This document shows, in pieces, positions 55,872 through 64,000 of a stretch of 64,000 bases of DNA. The number at the start of each line of letters is the position of its first letter. Position 1 is the stretch's first letter. The DNA is from Rhizomys pruinosus (lineage: Eukaryota > Chordata > Mammalia > Rodentia > Spalacidae): assembly GCA_009823505.1 (NCBI GenBank), contig VZQC01013302.1, forward strand, positions 5,661,450 through 5,725,449, given 5' to 3'. Below the pieces are notes generated by a model. The model had not been told where the DNA came from and searched no databases. It was given only the letters and a program-made list of their open reading frames with translations. The translations under genes were made by a program, and so were the position numbers.

Positions 55872-56949
55872 GCTATTGTGAATGGGAAGGTCTACTTATA
55901 TTCCTTCTCTATTTGTTTGTTGTTCATGTAAAGAAAGGGTAATGATTTTTGTAGGTTAATTTTGTATCCTGCCACTTTATTGAAACTGTTAATTGCTTCT
56001 AGGAGTTCTAGGAGGTTCCTGGTGGAGCTTTTATCATTCCTAGGGTGAATTATTATATAATTTACAAACATGAATAGTTCGACTTTGTCTTTTCCAATTA
56101 GTATTCCCTTAATTTCCCTTTCTTGCCTTATTGCCCTAGTGTGCATTTCAAGCACTATATTGAAGAGGAATGGCAATAGGGGTCAGTCTTGCTAGGTTCT
56201 CGCCTTTAAAGGGACTGCTTCTAATTTTTCTCCATTTAGTACAATGTTGGCTGTGGGTCTGTTGTATACAGCTTTGATTATATTTAGGAATGTTCCCTTC
56301 AGTCCAATTCCCTCCAGGACTTTAACCATGAAGCGATGATGGATCTTGTCAAAGGCATTTTATTGCATCAATTGAGATGATTGTGTGATTTTTGTCTTTC
56401 AGTCCATTTATGAGTTTTTTGATATTTATTGATTTATGTATTTTGAACCATCCCTGCATCCCTGGTATGAATCCAACCTGATCTTGATAGATGATCTTTT
56501 TCACGTGGGTCTCTATGCAATTTGCAAGTATTTCGTTGAGAATTTTTGAGATTGGTCTCTAGTTTTCTTTTCCGGTTGTTTCTTTCCTTGATTTTGGTAT
56601 TAGAGCATTGCTAGCTTCACAGAAGGAATTTGGTAGATTTTCCTCCGTTTTTACCCTTCTGAATAGTTGGAGTATTAATGGTTGTAAGACCTCTTTAAAT
56701 GTTTTATAGAAGTCTGCTGTGCAACCATCTGAGTCTGCAATTTTTTTGGTTGGGAAGATTTTAATTACAGCTTCAATTTCCTCAAATGTTATGGGTCTGT
56801 TTAAACTGTCAATATCTTCTTGGTTAAGCTTTGGTGGTTCCAAGGATTTCAGATATTCATCCATTTCTCTTATGTTTTCAAACATAATAGAGTATAGGTT
56901 TTTTAAGTATTCTCCTATGATTGGATCTTTTCTTTATCTGTTGTGATGT
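55872..56949 (-). mobile_element. L1 ORF2 reverse-transcriptase region, left part
   Basis: Minus-strand ORF2 pieces at 56176-55892 and 56885-56559 (the latter with EEIEAVIKIFPTKKI). The catalytic motif region near 56080 reads MFVNYIIIHP, so both catalytic aspartates are lost. Confidence 0.85.
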
Positions 56950-56952
56950 TTT

Positions 56953-56994
<42 letters not shown>

Positions 56995-57035
56995 NAAAAA
57001 AAAACTGACTTTGAAGCTATGACTGCTATATTCCA

Positions 57036-57078
<43 letters not shown>

Positions 57079-57104
57079 GTATAAGCAGGTACATCTCTTT
57101 CCAT
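56950..57104. repeat. Poly(T), single N, poly(A), (TG)n block
   Basis: T run 56954-56994, N at 56995, A run 56996-57004 and a TG tract at about 57038-57073. The T/N/A junction is probably an assembly join. Confidence 0.9.
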
Positions 57105-57320
57105 CTTATTTTTTGAGACAGGGTTTTTCATTGAACCTGGAGCTTGTTGATTCTGCTAGACTGGCTGCCCATCAACCCTAGGGGTGCTCTGCCTCCCAAG
57201 TGCTGGGATTCTAGGAGTGTGGCACTGAGCCTGGCATTTTACATGGGTGTTGGGGATCTGAACTCAGATCCTCGTGCTTGTTTGTCCAACACTTTACCAC
57301 TGAGCCATCTCTGCAGTCCT
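57105..57320 (-). repeat. B4-like composite SINE
   Basis: A minus-strand B1-like half ('ttttgagacagggttttt', 'cccaagtgctgggattcta') is followed by an ID-like half ('tttaccactgagccatctct'). Confidence 0.7.
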
Positions 57321-57446
57321 CTCAAATTCGCATGTCACAGTCATCTGTATGTGAAAGTTAGGAGCTGCCCATGTTTTGCTTGTTCTGCTCTTATTCTTAT
57401 TTACTATTTTCTTTTCTGTTTTTTGGGGTTTTTTTTTTTTTTTTTT

Positions 57447-57595
57447 GGTCTTTTTAAGACAGGGTCTCCCTGTTGCTCTGGCTGTCCTGGAACTCACTCT
57501 GTAGACCAGGCTGGCCTTGAACTCCCAGAGATCCGCCTGCCTCTGCCTCCCAAGTGCTAGGATTAAAGGCGTGCGCCACCACCACGCCCGGCTAT
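57447..57595 (-). repeat. B1 SINE
   Basis: Minus strand; 'agacagggtctccctg', 'agaccaggctggccttgaac' and 'gccaccaccacgcccggct' with a poly(T) at the left. Confidence 0.97.
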
Positions 57596-58165
57596 GTATC
57601 CCTTTTCATCATGAATACAAGTGATTTGGAATTGTTCAGTCTGTCTTTTGGTTAACTGGGCTAGAGGTCTGTCTGTCTGGTTTTTCTTTTCAAAGAACCA
57701 GAATTGGATTCATTGTTTGTTTGTTTGTTTTTTTGTATAGTTTTCTTTGTTTCCATAACATTGGTTTTTGCTCTGATTTTTGTTATTTCTTCCTGTATGT
57801 TGGGTTGAAAGCCTATTTGTTTTTGTCTCTCAATTGTTTATAGTTGCAGTGTTAGATCATTTATTTGTTCCCTTTCTGTTTTTTTTTTATTGTGGATATT
57901 TAGGGCCATAAATTTCCCTCTTAGGACTGCTTTTATAGTATCCCACAGGTTTTGTTGTGTTGTATTGTCCTTTTCATTTAGTTCCATGAATACTTTTATT
58001 TCATTCTTTATTTCTTCCCTGACACATTCATTATTCAGGAGTGTGTTGTTTAGTCTCCACGTGTTCATATAGCTAGTGAAGCTTATTCTGTTGTTTATAT
58101 TGAGCTTTATTGCACTGTGCTCTGATAGAATGCATGAAATAATTTCAATCCTTTTACATTCATGG
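57596..58165 (-). mobile_element. L1 ORF2, right part (5' truncated end)
   Basis: Continues 55872-56949 after the SINE/microsatellite insertions. The frame 58215-57838 contains [19 protein letters not shown], a typical ORF2 linker. Truncated about 40 bp inside the intron following the KLHL4-like exon. Confidence 0.82.
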
Positions 58166-58208
58166 TAGTTTATTAATTTAACTGTCTTGCCTAGATAAAG
58201 TTCCATAC

Positions 58209-58421
58209 CTGTCATGAGAGTAATGGCAGTCTGATATAAGAAACCAGTTTCACCAGATCCAATTGTCTAGTCTGAGCCTGGTGACCTACCCACTGCATTA
58301 GAGCAGTGAAAACAGTTTCTTCATTCGGCATGTTAATGTCATTGCTGGACAGAAATTTTGAAATTTCATTGGTTGGTATCAGGAGGAATTCTTGATTCTT
58401 TACCACATCAATGAAGGGCTC
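58209..58421 (-). pseudogene. KLHL4: KLHL4-like exon (BACK domain) with in-frame stop
   Basis: KLHL4 is a BTB-BACK-Kelch protein; the family commonly serves as substrate adaptors of cullin-3 ubiquitin ligases. The minus strand has a pyrimidine-rich tract ending TTTCTAG, a 213-nt (71-codon) exon in phase 0, then CAG|GTATGG, so both splice sites are canonical. The translation includes NQEFLLIPTNEIS, then [20 protein letters not shown], then SYIRLPLL. This is the BACK region of the KLHL1/4/5 group, with ALMQWVGH and SYIRLPLL most like KLHL4. Where the family continues LPLLPPQ the sequence gives LPLLS, TGA, CAG: an in-frame stop in the penultimate codon (58214-58212), which would remove the Kelch repeats. 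No other KLHL4 exon was recognised. It could be a decayed locus, a duplicated fragment or a sequencing error. Paralogue choice is from memory of the family. Confidence 0.75.
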
Positions 58422-58525
58422 CTAGAAAAAAAAATTACTATCATGTTGAAATAATATAACAGTAGCAAACTACTTTGCTTTATTTCATTTTAATGTATTG
58501 TGTGTTGATTCTTCCTTTTCATCTG

Positions 58526-58562
<37 letters not shown>

Positions 58563-58892
58563 TCATTTTTTCAACAAAAGATCACCATAATTTCTAGTTT
58601 TTCAGTGTACAGTTTTATTGAAAAACATGTTATTTCTCATAGTTTTCTCAGTGAACATTTCATTTTAAGTACATTAAACTACTATAATACTAAATTGGAT
58701 TTAAATATTTGCATGTAATTTATTTTCCATGCTGAAAGGATATCCTAGGAATGGCTTAAGAGAGATTCTGAATAGGTGGAGGCTTTGAATAGTTCAGATG
58801 ACTCCTTCACCTGAATTATCTATACAGCAAACATCAAGGCTGAAAATTCAATGAAGAAACTGTGATGTCTTAAATTACATTCTGAGCTGCTT
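58422..58892 (-). other. Intron-like flank of the KLHL4-like exon with (TA)n
   Basis: AT-rich, starting with the acceptor polypyrimidine tract at 58423-58434 (on the minus strand). TA microsatellite at about 58529-58560. No further exon is seen. Confidence 0.6.
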
Positions 58893-58909
58893 AATTAGAA
58901 AATGAGTTG

Positions 58910-59160
58910 GAGCTGGCGCAGTCCCTACGACAGGTGGAGCAGGCAGACCACCAGCAGCTGGCCCCCAACCCCCAGAGGAACCTGTGCACCCACGCAGAGC
59001 AGGTGGTTCACCAGAAGCCAGCCCCAAACTCTGGAAGGCCCCATGCATGCCACTTGGAGCAGGCAGTCCACCAGCAGTCGGTCCCCACCCCAAGTAGGTC
59101 CCACAGACGACTAGCAGCTAGCCCCCACCTCTGGAAGGCACAACCCAGGTGAGGAGGAGC
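58910..59160 (+). repeat. Imperfect ~60-bp repeats in L1 5' UTR
   Basis: Three to four GC-rich units with the pattern 'gagcaggcagnccaccagca' followed by C-rich sequence and 'ctggaaggc'. They could be promoter monomers of this L1 lineage. Frames through them are incidental. Confidence 0.7.
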
Positions 59161-62100
59161 ACCTGATGTCTGGCCCCCGCCCCTGGACAATTCCGTCTCA
59201 GAACATGCTCAGCTCCCAGAGGCTTGTCAGAGAACCATACTCCGACCCTGAACCAAGCAGAGCACTGAGACCACCCAGCACAGCGGCCTGGCCCTGCAAA
59301 GGCTTCAACTCAAAGGAGAAACACTGGAGTTTCTTAACAGAATACAAACAACAACACAAAACCACATGCCAAGTGCACTTTGGAAAAAAAAGGGAAAAAC
59401 CAATGAATAACCCCCCCCCAAATCTACCAGTCTTATAAAAGATTCCTACAATGAGAGCTCCCTGGAGGAGACCCAGGACAGAGATGATTTTAAAGGAACT
59501 ATCATAGATATAATCAGAAAATCAAGAATATAGAGCACAAAGGGAAATGAAACAAAGTACTAGAAGGAGACAATGCCAAACTCCTGAAGGAAGTGGAAAT
59601 ACTGAAAAAAAAAAATCTCAGTCTGAAAAGAAAAGGGAAAGAGACACTCATCCAGTCAACAGCAAAGAATGGGAGAAAGCCTCAGTAACAGAAAGGATGG
59701 AGGAGAAAATAGTATATCAAGATTGGAAGATAATATATAAGACCTAGAAAGTACAATCAAAGGTTATGAAAAATTAAATAAAATAAAACACAAGGGTGGA
59801 ATAATCAGGAAATGTGGGACACCATGAAAAGTCTAAACATCTGCATCATAAGGATAGAGGAATGAAAAAAATCTCAAGAGAATAGTATTGATCAGATCTT
59901 CAACAGAATAATAGATGAAAATTTCCCCAAACTAAAAATAGACAAACCCACACAAATACAAGAAGCACATAGATACCAAATAGATAAGTTCAGAAAAGAA
60001 ATTCCCCATGCCATGTCATAGGAAAAAAAAAGCTAGATGCTCAAAACAAAGACAGAATACGTAAAGCCACAAGAGAAAAATATTATGTATAAATGGATCA
60101 CAGTTGTCTTTTCAATGCATATGGTGAAAGCCAGAAGAGCTTGGGCCTAAGTAGTCCCAGTTCTAAATGACTAAAGATGCCAACCCAGGTTACATTACCC
60201 AGAAAAAAGTCAATTATCATTGAAGGAGAAAGCAAAATCTTTCATGACATAAATAACATGAAAGAATGCATGTCTAGAAAACCAACCCTACAGAAAACAC
60301 TTGAAGCAATTCAAAGAATAGGATAGAGGAAAGGAGCAACTATTCCTGAGTATCAAGAAAGAGTAATCAATGATGATATTATTGTGGAAATATGAACCCA
60401 GTCCAAAAATGCAAACAGAAAGTTAATTAAAGGGAAGCAATATACATCTCTCAATAATAACCTTAAATAACAATAGTCTGAACTCCCCAATCAAGAGATA
60501 CAGACTGGGAAAGTGGATTAAGAGGTTTAATTTATCTTTTAGTTGTCTACAGGAACCCAAATCACGTTCAAGGACAGGCACCATCTGAAGGTGAAAGGAT
60601 GTAAGAAAAAATATTCCAAGAAAATGGTACAAAAAGCAAGAAGGAGTTGATATTCTAATATCAGAAAAAAATAGACTTCAAATTAGAACTAGTAACAAGA
60701 GATGAAGAGGTTTGCTACATCTTTATCAAAGGAACAATTAACCATGAAAATTTCACAATCATAAATATATATGCTCCAAACTCTGGTGTACCAACTTCAT
60801 AAGAACGATTCTTCAGGACTTCAAGGCATAGATTAATCCCAACATACTAATAGTGAGAGATTTCAATATGCCAATAAGCACATTGGGCAGGTCAAATGGG
60901 CAAAGAAGAAACAGAAAGACATTTGAACTGAACAATGTAATAAACCAAATGGACCTAAGAGACATCTATCAAATATTCCCCCCAAACACAATAGAATGTG
61001 CTTTCTACTCAGCACCCCATGAAACATTCTCTCAAATCGACCATATACTGTGACACAGAGCAAACCTCAACAAATACAAAAAAAGAAAAAAAAAAAAAAA
61101 GAATTCCATGCATTCTAGCAGACCACAGTGCAATAAAGTGTAACATCAACACCAGAAAGAGCCCTACTATGTAAAAGAACTCATGGACACTAAACAACAC
61201 ACACTTGAATAACAAATGGATCAAAGGAGAAATAAATAAAGGAAAAGTATTCCTGACACTAAATGAAAAGGATGATACAGCACAATAAACCTATGGGACA
61301 AATTAAAAGCAGTTCTAAGAGGGAAATTTATAGCCCTAACTGCTTACATTAAGAAAACAGAAAGAGCACAAATGAACAATCTAACACTGAAACAAAATCA
61401 CTTGATAGACAACAACAAATGAGTCCTAAACCCAACAGTCATGAAGAAATAACAAAAATCAGATTGGACATCAATGAAATAGAAACAAATAAAACAATAA
61501 AATTAATCAATGTCTCCAAGAGGTGGTTGTTTGAAAGGATAAAAATGATAGATAGGTTTCTAGCCCAGTAGACCTAAAGAAAGAAAGAGCAAATCCAAAT
61601 CAATAAAATTAGAAATAAAAACGGAAACATCACAACAGATAACAAAAAGGATCGAGTAAATTGTATGAGAATACTTTAAAAAACTTTTCTCTACTAAATT
61701 TGAAATCCTAAGAGAAATGGATGAATATCTGAAAACATGGAAATCACGAAACCTTAACCAAGAAGATTTTTGCAGCTTAAACATACCCATAATATAGGAG
61801 GAAATTAAAACTGTAATAAAAAGTCTCCCAAATAAAAATAAGCAACAGGCCCAGATGGATTCATGGCAGAATTCCATAAAGTATTTAAAGAGTACCTATA
61901 GCCATTATTACTCGAATTTTTCAAAGTGATAGAAACTGAGGGAAATCACCCAAATTCTTTCTATGAAGCCAACATCACTCTAATAGCAAAATGAGGCAAA
62001 GAACAAACCAAAAATAGCAAACTAAATAACCATTTCATTAATGAGCATAGATGCAAAAATTCTCAACAAAATATTTGGAAACCACATGTAGGCAAACATT

Positions 62101-62499
62101 GAAAAGATCACCCATCATGACCAAGTCAGATTCATACAAGAGATGCAGGGATGGTTCAATGTAGATAAATACCATTCCCCTTAAAGTAAGAAATGAGGCA
62201 AGGCAGACCCCTATCACAACTTCTTTTCAAATAGTGCTTGCACTCGCTAGAGCAATAAGATAAGAAAAGGAAATGAAAGGAGTACTGATTGGAAAAGAAG
62301 AGATCGAACTATCCCATTCTGCAGATGACATGAGAGTTTACCTAAGGGATGTCAGAAACTCCAACCTTATAATCTTAGAAATGATTAACTGTGTCAATCA
62401 AGTGGCAGGATAAAAAAAGTAAACTAGAAAAATCAGTTGCCTTTCATTATATAAATAATAAGCAATTGAAGAAATACAAGGAGAGTTTCCCATTCACAG

Positions 62500-62500
<1 letters not shown>

Positions 62501-62575
<75 letters not shown>
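62501..62575. repeat. (TC)n(TA)n microsatellite in L1 ORF2
   Basis: CT repeats then TA repeats, expanded within ORF2. Confidence 0.96.
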
Positions 62576-62577
<2 letters not shown>

Positions 62578-64000
62578 TTTTTAATATACTAAAAATTGCT
62601 AGGATAAATGAAAATTTAAATCCCTGAAAACGGAAATTGAGGAAAACATCAAAAGATGGAAAAAAAAAAAAAACTCCCATGCTCATGGCTTGGAAGAATT
62701 AATATAGTAAAAACTGCCCATCCTGACCAAAGTAATATACAGATTCAATGCTACTCCAATTAAAATCCCCATGAGTTTATTCACAGACTTGGAAAAAAAA
62801 ATCCTTAAACTCATATGGAAAAATAAAAACCACCAAATAGCTAAAGCAATCCTGAGCCAAAGTGCAATACAGGGGGGATCACTTTACCAGACTTCAAACT
62901 ATATTACAAGGTTATAGTCATAAAAACAGCCCGATATTGGAAAAACTACTGGCATTGGAACAAAATCGAGTATCCAAACTTGAGCATATTCGATTTCAGC
63001 CACCTCATATTTGACAAAGGGAACCAAAAAGACTCAATGGAGAAAAGACACATCTTCAGAAACTGGTGCTAGCAAAACTGGATCACCACTTGTAGAAGAA
63101 TAACATTAAACCCCTTCTTCTCATCTTGTAGAATAATCAACTCAAAATGGAACAAAGACTTCAATGTGAAACCCAAAACTCTGAAAATGGTATAAGGTAA
63201 AGTTGGCAGTAACCTACAGGACATAGGTATAGGAAAATAATTTCTAAATCAGAGAGCAGCTGCACAAGAAATCAGGTCAACAATTGACAAGTGGAATCAT
63301 ATTGAACATAAGAGCTTCTGTACAGTAAAAGAAACAATCAAATAAGTGAGGAGAAAACCCAGAGAGTGGGAAAAAAGCTTCACCAGTGATACATCTGACA
63401 GAGCATTAATATCCGGAGTATATAAACTACTAAAAAAAAAAAACAACAACAAAGGAGCAAGAAAACAAATGACTCACTCAAAAGATGGAGTAAAGAGCTG
63501 AATAGAGACTTCACAAATGAAGAATAAAGATGGCTGAGAAACATCTTAAAAAGTGCTCAACATCACAAATAGTTAAAGAAATGCAAATTAATACAACTTT
63601 AAGATTTAATCTTACCCTAGTAAGACAGATTATGATCAAGAAAACAAAGGATATCAAATGTTGTGGAGTTTGTGGGGAAAGTGGAACACACATCCACTGT
63701 TGGTGAAAATGCAAACTTGTGCAACTCCCAAGCAAAGCAGTGTGGCTAACTCTTAATATATTCAAAATGAGCCTAACACCTGATCCAGTCATACCACTCC
63801 AGGGCATTTACTCACAAGACTCATCCTACCACGGAGATACATGCACATTTATGTTTATTGCAGCTCTCCTCACAAATAGCCAAGAGCTGGAAGCAACCCA
63901 TGTGTCCCTCAACCCACGAGTGTATAAAGAAATGTGGTAAATCTACAGAATGGAATTCTATGCAGTGGTAAAGAAAGACGACAGCATGAACTTTGCAGAT

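Larger units (their letters stand above)
58893..64000 (+). mobile_element. Near full-length L1 with GC-rich 5' UTR, continuing past the window
   Basis: 5' UTR at about 58893-59450, ORF1 (coiled-coil then RNA-binding part) at about 59450-60310, ORF2 from about 60480 to beyond 63940. The endonuclease region (60590-61060) and reverse transcriptase are full of stops. The catalytic segment near 62317 reads HSADDMRVYLRD, keeping ADD but with serine before it. The C-terminal region (63640-63940) includes GIYSQDSSYHGDTCTFMFIA. Microsatellites interrupt ORF2 at 62501-62575. The 3' end is outside the window, so no target duplication can be checked. Confidence 0.9.

Noticed and set aside
58893..64000. 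Active L1 source element
   Set aside because: Both ORFs are interrupted by many stops and a microsatellite lies within ORF2.
1..64000. CRISPR arrays, operons or other prokaryotic features
   Set aside because: The DNA is clearly mammalian; the tandem repeats seen are microsatellites, SINEs or LTR enhancer repeats without spacer structure.

Overview
The window is nuclear DNA from a rodent, most likely a muroid. It carries many B1 and B2 SINEs, B4-like SINEs, rodent-type L1 elements, class I and class II endogenous retrovirus (ERV) LTRs, and AT-rich non-coding sequence with CA/TA/GA microsatellites. No intact protein-coding gene is visible. Host-gene evidence is limited to one exon resembling KLHL4 on the minus strand (58209-58421), with canonical splice sites but an in-frame TGA in its penultimate codon, and one decayed processed copy of HMGXB4 on the minus strand (about 818-1545). 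KLHL4 is X-linked in mammals and the L1 load is high, so an X-chromosome origin is plausible, but this is inference. Three assembly gaps or joins are marked by N (12068-12248, 32250-32906, and single Ns at 29193 and 56995). Layout from left to right. 1-3.8 kb: microsatellite, HMGXB4 pseudogene, rearranged L1 pieces. 3.8-17.9 kb: a nested ERV. The outer element is class II-like (3818-17856), with LTRs starting TGTAGGAAG, a lysine-tRNA-type primer site, a purine tract before the 3' LTR and a 6-bp target duplication ATGAGT inside an old L1. It is split by an inner class I-like element (8508-16697) with two ~0.5-kb LTRs and a 4-bp duplication. The inner element in turn contains a B1 and an L1-mobilised chimeric retrocopy. 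18-23 kb: L1 ORF2 piece and a short non-autonomous ERV (21516-22966). 23.7-38.9 kb: three more chimeric retrocopies, a prematurely polyadenylated L1, and a gap beside tandem repeats. 39-43.7 kb: AT-rich sequence with B1s and a B2 dimer. 43.7-50.8 kb: two minus-strand L1s; the first holds a chimeric retrocopy tail and a solo LTR. 50.8-56 kb: a minus-strand ERV fragment with a consensus CTCF motif, B2s and LTRs. 56-58.2 kb: L1 in the intron beside the KLHL4-like exon. 58.9-64 kb: a near full-length plus-strand L1 running off the window. The most notable pattern is a composite retroposon family. At least four copies (11550-12488, 23711-25828, 28961-29684, 37493-38886), plus a short fifth (about 47276-47460), join an internal part of the outer class II ERV to the last ~150-200 bases of an L1 3' UTR. 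Those bases include the G-rich tract and the AATAAA tail. Four copies carry target-site duplications (three long and clear, one short with mismatches), and three have the 5' inversions typical of L1 twin priming. This resembles, in principle, the primate SVA-type composite elements, built here from rodent parts. None of the ERV or L1 copies seen here has an intact coding frame.
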